This document shows positions 25,382 to 34,125 of a DNA stretch of 64,000 nucleotides, one piece after another. The notes beneath the pieces were generated by a model that saw only the letters and a program-made list of their open reading frames with translations, did no database searches and was not told where the DNA came from. A program made the translations under genes and the position numbers. Source of the stretch: RGIG8306 sp964426655 (GTDB taxonomy: Bacteria > Bacillota > Clostridia > Lachnospirales > Lachnospiraceae); contig CAYRQT010000008.1 of the NCBI GenBank assembly GCA_964426655.1, positions 1 to 64,000 of the forward strand. The letters run 5' to 3'. Within the stretch, counting starts at the first letter, position 1. The number at the start of each line of letters is the position of its first letter.

Positions 25382-26392
25382 ATGGCGCAAATTACAGTCT
25401 TAAGTGCCGGCACCTGGGGAGTAGCATTGGCAAAGCTGTTAAACGATAATGAACATCAGCTTATGGTTTGGTCCAAGTTTCCGGAGGAGACAAAGGCCCT
25501 CTCCGAAACCAGGCGGCATAAGAGTCTCCCTAAACTGGTGCTGGATGATAAGATTCGATTCACATCCGATCTGAAGGAAGCCTGTGAATTTGGACAGGTA
25601 TGGGTTATGGCGGCACCTTCCCCCTTCATTCGAAGTACTGCGGAAGCGGTAAAACCATATGTGAAAAAAGGACAGATCATTGTGAATGTTTCCAAGGGGA
25701 TTGAAGAGCACAGTCTGATGACCATGTCCCAGATCATTTCTTCTATCTGCCCGGAAGCAGATGTGGCTGTTTTATCAGGGCCTAGCCATGCAGAAGAGGT
25801 AAGCATGGGGCTGCCCACCACCTGTGTGGTAGGCGCTTCCACCCAGAAAACTGCAGAATATCTGCAGGGCTTGTTTATGAGTCCGGTTTTTCGGGTGTAC
25901 ACCAGTCCGGATATTCTTGGTATTGAGCTGGGGGCTGCACTGAAGAATGTGATTGCACTGGCTGCCGGCATTGCAGATGGCCTTGGGTATGGAGATAATA
26001 CCAAAGCTGCGTTGATTACCAGAGGCATTCAGGAAATCAGCCGCCTGGGTGTGGCAATGGGCGGAAATCCGCTGACTTTTCAAGGCCTTTCCGGAATAGG
26101 GGATTTGATTGTAACATGTGCCAGCATGCATAGCAGAAATCGTCGTGCAGGTATATTGATTGGAAAAGGCTATACCATGGAACAGGCTATGGAAGAGGTA
26201 CAGATGGTGGTGGAAGGGGTGTATTCTGCCAAGGCTGCCCTGGCACTCTCCAGAAAGTACCAGATTCCGCTACCGATTATTGAGCAGGTCAATCTTATCC
26301 TCTTTGAAGGAAAATCACCCAAAGAAGCAGTAAACGATCTGATGCTAAGGGATAAAAGGATTGAGCACAGCGACATATCCTGGCAGGTGTGA
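25382..26392 (+). CDS. gpsA: NAD(P)+-dependent glycerol-3-phosphate dehydrogenase
   Basis: This encodes a 336-residue enzyme reducing dihydroxyacetone phosphate to glycerol-3-phosphate. The N-terminal nucleotide-binding motif is LSAGTWGVALAKLL, with alanine-rather-than-glycine variation in the usual GxGxxG (AGTWG). LSGPSHAEEV, GAALKNVIALAAGIADGLGYGDNTKAALITRG and the catalytic lysine in ALKN are typical. The start is 2 bases after the plsY stop. Confidence 0.95.
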   Translation: MAQITVLSAGTWGVALAKLLNDNEHQLMVWSKFPEETKALSETRRHKSLPKLVLDDKIRFTSDLKEACEFGQVWVMAAPSPFIRSTAEAVKPYVKKGQIIVNVSKGIEEHSLMTMSQIISSICPEADVAVLSGPSHAEEVSMGLPTTCVVGASTQKTAEYLQGLFMSPVFRVYTSPDILGIELGAALKNVIALAAGIADGLGYGDNTKAALITRGIQEISRLGVAMGGNPLTFQGLSGIGDLIVTCASMHSRNRRAGILIGKGYTMEQAMEEVQMVVEGVYSAKAALALSRKYQIPLPIIEQVNLILFEGKSPKEAVNDLMLRDKRIEHSDISWQV

Positions 26393-26393
26393 T

Positions 26394-26999
26394 ATGCTGG
26401 AAGGATATCGAGTCATATTAGCCAGCGGTTCTCCACGCCGTAAGGAAATCCTGCACACTCTTGGACTGCACTTTGAAATAGAAGCTGCCACAGGGGAGGA
26501 GACCAGTCTCATCAACGATCCGGGTGGCCGGGTCATGGACCTGGCAGAAAAAAAAGGAATGGAGATTGCCCTTTTGCATCGGGGGGATAGGGAGCCGGTT
26601 TGTGTGATTGGGGCCGATACACTGGTGGTGCTGGATGAACAGTTTTTGGGGAAACCTTCAGACGAGCAGGAAGCCTTATGTCAGCTCAGAACACTCCAGG
26701 GGCGGTTCCATCAGGTTTATACAGGGGTGTGCCTGGTATTTCTGCATCCAGGAGAGAGAGAGAAGGTGTATTCTTTTTATAACATGACAAAAGTGCATTT
26801 TTATGTCTGCTCCGATGAAGAAATCAAAGCGTATATCCAGACAGGAGAACCGATGGATAAGGCGGGAAGTTATGGTATTCAGGGACTGGGCGGAAAATTT
26901 ATTTCTGGAATTGAAGGGGATTACAACAATGTGGTGGGATTTCCGGCAGGGGCATTTTACCAGTTCGTGAAGACGCTCAATTTCCAAAAGAAAGGATAG
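26394..26999 (+). CDS. maf: Maf-like nucleotide pyrophosphatase
   Basis: This encodes a 201-residue house-cleaning nucleotide pyrophosphatase. The N-terminal LASGSPRRKEIL is the Maf motif, followed by IGADTLVVLDEQFLGKP and GSYGIQGLGGKFISGIEGDYNNVVGFP. The ATG at 26394 is 2 bases from the gpsA stop; the GTG/ATG frame upstream is only overlap. Family members hydrolyse dTTP, UTP or modified nucleotides. It lies in the der-plsY-gpsA operon. Confidence 0.92.
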   Translation: MLEGYRVILASGSPRRKEILHTLGLHFEIEAATGEETSLINDPGGRVMDLAEKKGMEIALLHRGDREPVCVIGADTLVVLDEQFLGKPSDEQEALCQLRTLQGRFHQVYTGVCLVFLHPGEREKVYSFYNMTKVHFYVCSDEEIKAYIQTGEPMDKAGSYGIQGLGGKFISGIEGDYNNVVGFPAGAFYQFVKTLNFQKKG

Positions 27000-27006
27000 A
27001 AAGCCT

Positions 27007-27987
27007 ATGAAAGGCCGGCATAAAATTGGTATATGGCTGTGTGTTGTCTTTGCTTTCTTGCTGGGGGGATGTTCTACATTCAGCAATGTCAATGAGAATA
27101 CATTTTTATTATATAACAATCAGGAGGTAACCACCGGGGAAGGATATACGGTGTTCCTCAGTCTCCAGGCCATGTACAATGAAATGTACGGGACACAATA
27201 TGGGAGCGATTTCTGGGAAGGGGAATTTTTTTCAGACGCAGAGATTTCTTTCCGCACATACGTTAAAGAATATGTATACTACGAAGAGTGGATGAAACTT
27301 CTGGCTTTAAATGAATTAGCTGAAGAAGAAAAAATTACCATTGCTGGTGACCAGAATGAAGAACTGCAGGCAATGGCACAGACATTTTATGAGGGAATTT
27401 CGGCAAGAGATAGATCCAGATACGACATTCAGGTGGAGGACGTTTATCAGGTAATGCTCTGGTATAGCCTGGCCCAGGCTTATATCGAGGCATTGGCAAA
27501 GGAAGTCGACCTGGAGGTCAGTGATGAGGAAGCAAGAGTTTACGAGGTCTATGTTTATCAGAACAGTACCAGAGAAAACGCAGAGTATTTTATGAAAAGC
27601 CTGGAAGAAGGTGCCGGATTTTTTGAGACGGCGGCAACACTTTCATCAAATTCCACTGTCATTTATTATATTTCCCAAAACAGCACAGAATTGCCGGCTG
27701 AAGTCATTTCAAAGGGAATGGCTCTTTCAGAAAATGACACAACCGATATTCTGGAAGCGGATGGCTATTACTATGTCGTTAAAATGGTTAATGACTATCA
27801 GGCGGAAATGACAGAAGCCAACAGGGAAAAAATAAAGGAAGAACGTATTTATAGCACTTGGATGAAAGATTACCAGGAGAACAGTGAATCGGCCCAGATC
27901 CGAATAAATCGAAAATTCTGGAATAGCCTTTCTTTTGGCTATTCCGACTTTAAGGAAGTGATTACCGGTCTGGCTACCAGCGAATAA
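27007..27987 (+). CDS. PrsA/SurA-like lipoprotein
   Basis: This encodes a 326-residue lipoprotein. The signal peptide ends with the lipobox LLGGC, giving a lipidated C22, so the protein is anchored outside the membrane. The middle resembles the SurA_N-like chaperone helices of PrsA proteins. The segment around 190-270 (YEVYVYQNSTRENAEYF, GMALSENDTTDILEADGYYYVVK) matches a parvulin-type rotamase domain in layout, but catalytic residues are not clear. Secreted protein folding is the likely role. It follows maf after 7 bases and overlaps the convergent rqcH by 49 bases. Confidence 0.75.
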   Translation: MKGRHKIGIWLCVVFAFLLGGCSTFSNVNENTFLLYNNQEVTTGEGYTVFLSLQAMYNEMYGTQYGSDFWEGEFFSDAEISFRTYVKEYVYYEEWMKLLALNELAEEEKITIAGDQNEELQAMAQTFYEGISARDRSRYDIQVEDVYQVMLWYSLAQAYIEALAKEVDLEVSDEEARVYEVYVYQNSTRENAEYFMKSLEEGAGFFETAATLSSNSTVIYYISQNSTELPAEVISKGMALSENDTTDILEADGYYYVVKMVNDYQAEMTEANREKIKEERIYSTWMKDYQENSESAQIRINRKFWNSLSFGYSDFKEVITGLATSE

Positions 27988-29684
27988 TTGCTGTGGTAAA
28001 TGACCAGACCTGGTTTGCCGGCCGCTGGTTTTTTTAATCCCCGGCATAACAGATAATCTACTTCTACTTTGTCGGCATCCCGACTCTGAGAATAAAAGGC
28101 CGCCAGACTTCCTGCCTCCTCGTAAACCCTGTCAGGAAGTTCCTTTTGTCCTTTGGTTTTGACCAGAACATGGGAGCCTGGGACTCCTTTCGCATGGAAC
28201 CACAAGTCATTTCCTTCGCTCATCTGGAAAGAAAGCCATTCATTTTGCAGGTTGTTTTTTCCAACATACATGTCATAACCGTCACTGGAAATATAGTGGA
28301 GGGGAGAGCCAATTCGGCCCCCTCCTTTTTGCTTTTTTCCATTTCCCCGCTGGGGAAGGGGGGCTTCCCCCTTTCGCACAAATCCTGCAGCTTTCAGCTC
28401 CTGGCGAATGCCCAGCAGATCCTCTTCTGTTTTGGCATGATCCAGTGCATACTCCACTGTGGAAATATAGTCCAGATCCTGACGGGTTTCCTCCATTTGC
28501 CGGGAAAGAGCTTCATAGGTGCGTTTTGCTTTTGTATAACGGGCAAAATACCTTTTTCCGTTTTCCAGGGGAGACATGGCAGAATCCAGGGGAATCTGGA
28601 TCTGCTGATTGGTATAGTAGTTGAAAAGATCGGCTTTTTTCTCGCCAGAGGGCAGGCTGTGGGCATAGCTTGTCAGTAATTCGCCATAAATCCGATAAGT
28701 TTCTCTTTTCTCCGTATCGGCCATCTGCTTTTCCTGCAGGATCAGTTTTTTGGCCAGCCTTTCTTTGCTTCTCTGCACAATATGGCGCAAATCTGCAGAT
28801 TTAGTCCGGATTCTGGTCCAGGCTCCTTTGTCAGCAAAAAAGGCTTCCAGAAGACCACTCATTGATGGATAAGGAATCTGAAGGCTTTTATCAAAAAGCA
28901 TCGGAGAAAAAGGAAAAAAGTCTAGGGGCTCCTGATCCCGACGAATCATAACAGGGGTAAAATCGTTTTGCCGTACCTGATCCATAAAAATATGGAACTG
29001 ACGATACAGATGCAGAAGCTGCATCTGAGGGATTTCTGCAGCGGGGCAGGAGGAGTCCAGACCAGAGCGGAATAAGATTTCCTCTGATAAAATCGGACTA
29101 AAGCCTGTAAAATTCTGGTAAAAGGCTTTTCCCAGAGGCAGGGGGGTATTCTTTAATATAGAATAAAAGGCTTCCTCAGNNNNNNNNNNCTGTGCAATAA
29201 AATAAGGACGCCCGGGAAGGACTTCCCGTATTGAACTGATATGGGCGGGAATCCTTTTGATGCTATCCATTATGAGCTGTGCCTGATCGCAGAGGATGAG
29301 GTTGCTGTGCTTGCCCATCAATTCCACATGCAGCCATCTCCGGCTACGATCTCCCATTTCATCCATATGTTCTATTTCAAAGGAGAGGATCCGTTCCAAT
29401 CCCGGCTGAGTTACCTGCAAAAGCGTTCCGCCGGCAAGATGCTTGCGCAACAGCATACAGAAGGCAGGGGCTGCGTCCGGCCCTGTTTTGTTTTTGTCTG
29501 TGAGATATGAATAAGGAAGGGAAGGGGAGGCACAAAGATCCAGTCGGAATGTTTCCCCTTTATTCTTTATGGTAATTAAAAGTTCGTCTTTTTCAGGCTG
29601 TGCAATTTTTGAAATCTTTCCACCGGCAAGAGTTCCATGCAGTTCCGCCTGCAGTGCTTTAATGCTTACACCATCCAGTGCCAT
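27939..29684 (-). CDS. rqcH: Ribosome quality control protein RqcH (NFACT; contains assembly gap)
   Basis: This encodes an NFACT-family protein of about 590 residues. In B. subtilis RqcH binds stalled 50S subunits and adds alanine tails. The NFACT-N part begins ALDGVSIKALQAELHGTLAGGKISKI, coiled coils fill the middle, and the NFACT-R domain has SSDGYDMYVGKNNLQNEWLS and DLWFHAKGVPGSHV. Ten N at 29180-29189 lie between RPYFIAQ and EEAFYSI; about 12 residues are probably missing. The start at 29684 is canonical with AGGAAA upstream. Confidence 0.92.
   Translation of the reverse strand: MALDGVSIKALQAELHGTLAGGKISKIAQPEKDELLITIKNKGETFRLDLCASPSLPYSYLTDKNKTGPDAAPAFCMLLRKHLAGGTLLQVTQPGLERILSFEIEHMDEMGDRSRRWLHVELMGKHSNLILCDQAQLIMDSIKRIPAHISSIREVLPGRPYFIAQXXXXEEAFYSILKNTPLPLGKAFYQNFTGFSPILSEEILFRSGLDSSCPAAEIPQMQLLHLYRQFHIFMDQVRQNDFTPVMIRRDQEPLDFFPFSPMLFDKSLQIPYPSMSGLLEAFFADKGAWTRIRTKSADLRHIVQRSKERLAKKLILQEKQMADTEKRETYRIYGELLTSYAHSLPSGEKKADLFNYYTNQQIQIPLDSAMSPLENGKRYFARYTKAKRTYEALSRQMEETRQDLDYISTVEYALDHAKTEEDLLGIRQELKAAGFVRKGEAPLPQRGNGKKQKGGGRIGSPLHYISSDGYDMYVGKNNLQNEWLSFQMSEGNDLWFHAKGVPGSHVLVKTKGQKELPDRVYEEAGSLAAFYSQSRDADKVEVDYLLCRGLKKPAAGKPGLVIYHSNYSLVARPVITSLKSE
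28003..28036 (+). terminator. Possible terminator after the lipoprotein gene
   Basis: A GC-rich stretch with ACCAG/CTGGT arms is followed by seven T at 28029-28035. The stem is imperfect. It would end the der-lipoprotein operon inside the convergent rqcH. Confidence 0.45.
29180..29189. other. Assembly gap in rqcH
   Basis: Ten N. The coding frame continues on both sides when the run is read as ten bases plus flanks. Homologues suggest that roughly 35 bases are missing. Confidence 0.8.
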
Positions 29685-29784
29685 ATGTCATTTTCCTATC
29701 TGTTTATTGAGTTTTCACATTCATCTGTGTCCTATCATCATAACACATTCTCCCGATAGGGAAAACTTTTATTTGCGATTTTTA

Positions 29785-29813
29785 TTGCTTAACTGGTCAT
29801 GGTATTATATAAT
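29785..29813 (+). promoter_or_regulatory. yicC operon promoter
   Basis: TTGCTT at 29785-29790, 17 bases, TATAAT at 29808-29813. The leader of about 80 bases to yicC contains GTATTT/AAATAC arms around a T-run near 29838-29858 and no convincing gene. Confidence 0.8.
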
Positions 29814-29897
29814 ACCCTTTAAGGTTATGTTCAGAAGGTGTGTATTTTTTTTGAAATACAGCTTAAAAATAGGGAAACATAGCATTGAGAGGAACCT

Positions 29898-30776
29898 ATG
29901 GCAAGAAGTATGACCGGTTTTGGGCGGGGGGAAGCCATACATGAACAAGGGCGAGTTACGGTAGAAATTAAATCAGTGAATCACCGCTACCTGGATTTGA
30001 ACATTAAAATCCCCAAAAAACTGAATATGTACGAAGCCTCTGTAAGAAATCTGTTAAAAGAACATATCAGCAGAGGAAAAGTGGATATATATATTGGTTA
30101 TGAAAGCTACCTTACAGATTCCAGGACACTTCGTTACCATGAGGATGTGGCGGCTGCCTATATTAAATACCTGGAGCAGATGCACACCCGTTTCCAGATT
30201 CAGAACGATCTTACGGTTACGGCGCTTGCCCATATGCCGGAGGTGTTTACCATGGAGCAGACGGAGGAGCCTGAGGAGGATTTGGAAGAATGCCTGCTTC
30301 AGGCGATGAATGTGGCCATCGAAGCGTTCCTGCTTTCCAGGGAGGAGGAGGGCGAACGACTTTGTCAGGATTTGACGGAAAAAATCGATCAGATCCGGCA
30401 TATGGTGGATATACTGGAAGAACGTTCTCCCAAAATTCTGGAAGAATATAGAGCCCGGCTGGAGGTTCGCCTGAAGGAACTGCTTAATGGCTTTCCTGCA
30501 GAGGAAGGGCGCATTGTTCAGGAAGTGGTACTATATGCCGATCGTATCTGTGTGGATGAGGAAATCGTTCGTCTGAAAAGCCATGTGGAGCAGATCAGGG
30601 ATGCAGTGGCACACCATCTGGCGGTTGGAAGAAAACTGGATTTTATTGCACAGGAACTGAATCGGGAAGCCAATACCATTCTGTCCAAGTCCAGCGATAT
30701 TCTGGTGGCAGACATTGCGATTGATCTGAAGACGGAAATTGAAAAGGTCAGGGAACAAATTCAGAACATAGAGTAG
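29898..30776 (+). CDS. yicC: YicC/YloC family endoribonuclease
   Basis: This encodes a 292-residue YicC/YloC protein. The start ARSMTGFGRGEA, EIKSVNHRYLDLNIKIP and the C-terminal GRKLDFIAQELNREANTILSKS are the family signatures. E. coli YicC promotes decay of the small RNA RyhB and relatives are endoribonucleases. GAGAGGA precedes the ATG. It heads the operon yicC-remA-gmk-rpoZ. Confidence 0.92.
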   Translation: MARSMTGFGRGEAIHEQGRVTVEIKSVNHRYLDLNIKIPKKLNMYEASVRNLLKEHISRGKVDIYIGYESYLTDSRTLRYHEDVAAAYIKYLEQMHTRFQIQNDLTVTALAHMPEVFTMEQTEEPEEDLEECLLQAMNVAIEAFLLSREEEGERLCQDLTEKIDQIRHMVDILEERSPKILEEYRARLEVRLKELLNGFPAEEGRIVQEVVLYADRICVDEEIVRLKSHVEQIRDAVAHHLAVGRKLDFIAQELNREANTILSKSSDILVADIAIDLKTEIEKVREQIQNIE

Positions 30777-30789
30777 GAGCAAACTAACC

Positions 30790-31047
30790 ATGGGAAGTTT
30801 CATTCATATCGGATTTGGGAATTATGTGCATTCCGGTCAGGTCATATCTGTGGTCCGTTCTGATTCGGCCCCCATAAAAAGGTTGATTCAGTGTGCAAGA
30901 GAAGATGGGCACGCAGTGGATGCTACGCAGGGACGCAAGACCAAATCTGTGATCATCGCTACGGATGGCCGCATTATTCTTTCTGCTCTTTTACCTGAGA
31001 CCATCACTAACCGATGCATATCTGGTGAGGAAAATCATATATCATGA
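30790..31047 (+). CDS. remA: RemA-like DNA-binding regulator (DUF370)
   Basis: This encodes an 85-residue protein of the RemA/DUF370 family. IGFGNYVHSGQVISVV, SAPIKRLIQCAREDG and DATQGRKTKSVIIA match B. subtilis RemA, which activates biofilm matrix and osmoprotection genes by wrapping DNA. The gene order yicC-remA-gmk-rpoZ is conserved. It overlaps gmk by 4 bases. Target genes cannot be told from this window. Confidence 0.92.
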   Translation: MGSFIHIGFGNYVHSGQVISVVRSDSAPIKRLIQCAREDGHAVDATQGRKTKSVIIATDGRIILSALLPETITNRCISGEENHIS

Positions 31048-31709
31048 AAAAAGAAAGGCAAAGTTCCATGCAGCAGACTAATCAAAACATTACGGAGCAG
31101 GGCCTTTTGATTATTGTGTCCGGCTTTTCCGGCGCGGGAAAGGGAACAGTGACCAGAAGGCTTGTGAAGGATTATCCCAATTATGCCCTTTCTGTATCGG
31201 CCACTTCCAGGGCACCAAGGCCCGGAGAAGTGGAGGGCCGGGATTATTTTTTCAAGTCTCGTACAGAGTTTGAAGAATGGATCGCCCGGGATCAGTTCAT
31301 TGAATATGCCCAATATGTCAACAATTATTATGGCACCCCCAAGCAATATGTATTTGACTGTATGGGGGAGGGAGTGGATGTGATTTTGGAAATAGAGGTG
31401 CAGGGGGCCCTTCAGATCAAGGCAAAATTCCCTGACGCCATTCTGGTATTTATGACACCGCCTTGTGTGAGGGAAATTGAACAGCGCCTTGAGGACAGAG
31501 GTACGGAAAGCCAGGAAGTAATTGAGAAGAGACTTGCCAGAGCCCGGGAGGAAGTGGCATTTATGGATCAGTATGACTATATTGTCATCAATGACAATCT
31601 GGAGACCTGCATATGTGACTTGCATGCCCTAATCAAAAGTCAGCACATGCGGGCTTCTCACAGACAGGCCTTTATTGATAAAATGAAAAAAGAACTTTGG
31701 GAAGTATAG
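31044..31709 (+). CDS. gmk: Guanylate kinase
   Basis: This encodes a 221-residue GMP kinase. The P-loop is VSGFSGAGKGTV, with an unusual GAGKGT in place of GAGKST, and TSRAPRPGEVEGRDYFF is the GMP-binding signature. A short hydrophilic N-terminal stretch (MKKERQSSMQQTNQNITEQG) precedes the domain; a later Met (SSMQQT) could be the true start. It overlaps remA by 4 bases. rpoZ follows after 12 bases. Confidence 0.93.
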   Translation: MKKERQSSMQQTNQNITEQGLLIIVSGFSGAGKGTVTRRLVKDYPNYALSVSATSRAPRPGEVEGRDYFFKSRTEFEEWIARDQFIEYAQYVNNYYGTPKQYVFDCMGEGVDVILEIEVQGALQIKAKFPDAILVFMTPPCVREIEQRLEDRGTESQEVIEKRLARAREEVAFMDQYDYIVINDNLETCICDLHALIKSQHMRASHRQAFIDKMKKELWEV

Positions 31710-31721
31710 AAGGGAGATTAT

Positions 31722-32204
31722 ATGTTACATCCATCTTATTCAGAATTAATTAATATTGTTAATAGCGAGTGCGATACCGGAGACGAGCCTGTGGTTCAGA
31801 GTCGCTACTCTATTGTCATTGCTACCGCAAGAAGAGCCAGACAGCTGATTTCGGCAAATTTTGATGAAAAAGGAAAGAAACCGTTATCTCAGGCCGTTTC
31901 TGAGTTGAGGGATGGAAAAATTAAAATTCTGTCTGAATCAGAGGCTGCTGATATTATTGAAATGGAAGAAGAATACTATAAGACCCATGGAGGGGAGGAT
32001 GGCATGACCCAGTCCATCCCTGTTGTAAAGCCCATGGTGCCCCCCGCGGAAAAGCATGCGGCCCCCGCTTCCTATGAGGATGCCAATAGCCTTCATGCCA
32101 GATTGTTGAGGGGACTGGAAGAGGATCTGGGTGATCTGGATGAGGATGAGCCCTCCTTTGATGAAGATGAAAAAGAAGATGAAACGGATGAGGACCTTCA
32201 ATAA
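31722..32204 (+). CDS. rpoZ: RNA polymerase omega subunit with acidic C-terminal tail
   Basis: This encodes a 160-residue omega subunit. Residues 1-75 are the usual domain (LHPSYSELINIV, VVQSRYSIVIATARRARQLI, GKKPLSQAVSELRDGKIKI). The remaining 85 residues are extra: a linker, a proline-rich part (VVKPMVPPAEK) and a tail from about 131 of mostly D and E ending EDETDEDLQ. Omega is normally 70-100 residues. The tail is in frame with no sign of error and its stop overlaps the rimO start (TAATG). The role of the tail is unknown. Confidence 0.9.
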   Translation: MLHPSYSELINIVNSECDTGDEPVVQSRYSIVIATARRARQLISANFDEKGKKPLSQAVSELRDGKIKILSESEAADIIEMEEEYYKTHGGEDGMTQSIPVVKPMVPPAEKHAAPASYEDANSLHARLLRGLEEDLGDLDEDEPSFDEDEKEDETDEDLQ

Positions 32205-33577
32205 TGCAAAAAGAAATGCAGGATATGTCTGTGCTTTTCATTTCCCTGGGGTGCGATAAAAACCTGGTAGATGCTGAGCGGATGTTAGGGCTTCTGGGAA
32301 AGAAAGGCTTTTNNNNNNNNNNNNNNNNNNNNACAGATGATGAAACGAAGGCAGATGTGATCATTGTGAACACCTGTTGCTTCATTGGGGATGCCAAAGA
32401 GGAAAGTATCCAGCAAATTCTGGAAATGGCCAGAATGAAGGAAGAGGGGGTCTGTAAGGCACTGGTGGTTACCGGCTGCATGGCAGAGCGCTATAAGGAA
32501 GAAGTCATGCAGGAACTTCCGGAAGTGGATGGGATTCTGGGTATATCCGCATATCAGGAAATTGTTCCCGCATTGGAGAAGGCATTACGGGGAGAAAAAC
32601 CACAGGTGTTTGAACCTGTGAATCATCCTGATCAGGTAGAAGAACCTCGCATGGTCACAACCGGTGGTCACTATGCTTTTTTAAAAATTGCTGAGGGATG
32701 TGATAAACACTGCACTTACTGCATCATTCCTAAAATCAGGGGAAATTATCGTAGCGTTCCCATGGAACAGCTTGTCAGGGAGGCTTCAGTTCTTGCAGAG
32801 CAGGGGGTAAAGGAATTGATCCTGGTGGCACAGGAAACGACCATGTATGGGATGGACCTGTATGGAGAAAAGATGTTGCCGGCATTGCTGACGGCACTTT
32901 CCCAAATCCATGGAATTTCCTGGCTTCGGTTGCAATACTGTTATCCGGAAGAAATTACGGATGCACTCATTCAGGCCATAAAGTCTCTTCCTAAGGTCTG
33001 TCATTATTTGGACATTCCCATTCAGAATGCCAGTAATAGAATTCTGAAAAGAATGGGGCGCCATACCACCCGGGAGCATATGGAAGACCTGATTAATAAA
33101 TTAAGAAAAGAAATTCCGGATATAGTTCTGCGCACGACGCTTATTACCGGATTTCCGGGAGAAACTGAAGAGGAATTTCAGGAAAACCTGGAATTTGTTG
33201 ACCAGATGGAATTTGACCGTCTGGGCGTATTTGCGTATTCCCTGGAAGAGGATACGCCGGCTGCAGATATGCCGGATCAGATTTCAGAGGAAATCAAGGC
33301 ACAGCGCCGGGACGAGCTGATGGCTCTTCAGCAGGAAGTCGCTTTTTCCTGTGGGGAAAAGCACGTCGGCAGAGAACTGGAAGTGCTCATTGAAGGAAAA
33401 ATGGCAGATGAGCCGGTATATGTGGGTCGCACATACATGGATGCGCCACAGGTGGATGGCATGATTTTTGTACAGACTGACCACACTTTTATGAGCGGTG
33501 ATCTTATCCGCGTGCGTGTGGTGGGTACCAGTGAATATGATTTGATGGGAGAATATCAAGATGAATCTACCAAATAA
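32204..33577 (+). CDS. rimO: Ribosomal protein S12 methylthiotransferase RimO (contains assembly gap)
   Basis: This encodes a radical SAM enzyme that methylthiolates an aspartate of S12. It has the UPF0004 cluster cysteines in LGCDKNLVD, NTCCFI and TGCMAER, the radical SAM motif GCDKHCTYCIIP, and a C-terminal TRAM domain. Twenty N at 32313-32332 lie after GKKGF and before TDDET. Homologues have only a couple of residues there, so the run is probably longer than the true sequence. ATG at 32204 overlaps the rpoZ stop; an ATG at 32225 (MSVLFISLGC) is also possible. It overlaps pgsA by 17 bases. Confidence 0.93.
   Translation: MQKEMQDMSVLFISLGCDKNLVDAERMLGLLGKKGFXXXXXXXTDDETKADVIIVNTCCFIGDAKEESIQQILEMARMKEEGVCKALVVTGCMAERYKEEVMQELPEVDGILGISAYQEIVPALEKALRGEKPQVFEPVNHPDQVEEPRMVTTGGHYAFLKIAEGCDKHCTYCIIPKIRGNYRSVPMEQLVREASVLAEQGVKELILVAQETTMYGMDLYGEKMLPALLTALSQIHGISWLRLQYCYPEEITDALIQAIKSLPKVCHYLDIPIQNASNRILKRMGRHTTREHMEDLINKLRKEIPDIVLRTTLITGFPGETEEEFQENLEFVDQMEFDRLGVFAYSLEEDTPAADMPDQISEEIKAQRRDELMALQQEVAFSCGEKHVGRELEVLIEGKMADEPVYVGRTYMDAPQVDGMIFVQTDHTFMSGDLIRVRVVGTSEYDLMGEYQDESTK
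32313..32332. other. Assembly gap in rimO
   Basis: Twenty N, the only run of this length in the window. The frame is kept across it. RimO relatives suggest about 6-9 real bases. Confidence 0.75.
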
Positions 33578-34103
33578 ACTTACCATACTGCGTGTGCTTT
33601 TTATTCCTTTTTTTGTGATCTTTCTTTTAGGTGATTTCGGAACCTGGGGCAGATATGTCGCCCTGCTTCTTTTTGTGATTGCGGCACTTACGGATGCGTT
33701 AGACGGACATATTGCCAGGAAATATCATCTGATAACAAATTTTGGTAAATTTATGGATCCTTTGGCAGACAAACTTCTGGTATGCACTGCACTAATCTGC
33801 TTTGTGGATCTGCAGCTGGTCCCGGCCTGGATTGTCATCATTATTATTGCCAGAGAATTTATTATCAGCGGGTTTCGGCTGGTGGCTGCAGATCAGGGCA
33901 TTGTTATAGCTGCCGGCATTTGGGGAAAGCTGAAGACCGTGGCGCAGATGATTATGAGTGTTTTGGTCATTGCCAGATTTCCAGGCAGTTTTTTTACAAT
34001 TCTTACCCAGATTTTTATCTATTTATCCCTTGTACTAACTGTTATTTCCCTGGTAGATTATCTCTATAACAATAGAAAGGTCCTTTCAGAGCAGAACCAG
34101 TAA
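33561..34103 (+). CDS. pgsA: CDP-diacylglycerol-glycerol-3-phosphate 3-phosphatidyltransferase
   Basis: This encodes a 180-residue membrane enzyme that makes phosphatidylglycerol phosphate. The CDP-alcohol phosphotransferase motif is ALTDALDGHIARKYHLITNFGKFMDPLADK, fitting D-x2-DG-x2-AR-x8-G-x3-D-x3-D. Several transmembrane segments are visible. The start LPNKLTILRVLFIPFF is canonical. It overlaps the rimO end by 17 bases, as in other Firmicutes. Confidence 0.94.
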   Translation: MNLPNKLTILRVLFIPFFVIFLLGDFGTWGRYVALLLFVIAALTDALDGHIARKYHLITNFGKFMDPLADKLLVCTALICFVDLQLVPAWIVIIIIAREFIISGFRLVAADQGIVIAAGIWGKLKTVAQMIMSVLVIARFPGSFFTILTQIFIYLSLVLTVISLVDYLYNNRKVLSEQNQ

Positions 34104-34125
34104 AAGAAAGGACGGAGGTATTGGC

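Noticed and set aside
29814..29897. Small ORF in the yicC leader (ATG at 29827)
   Set aside because: It runs out of frame into yicC, encodes a homopolymer-rich peptide and has no ribosome-binding site.
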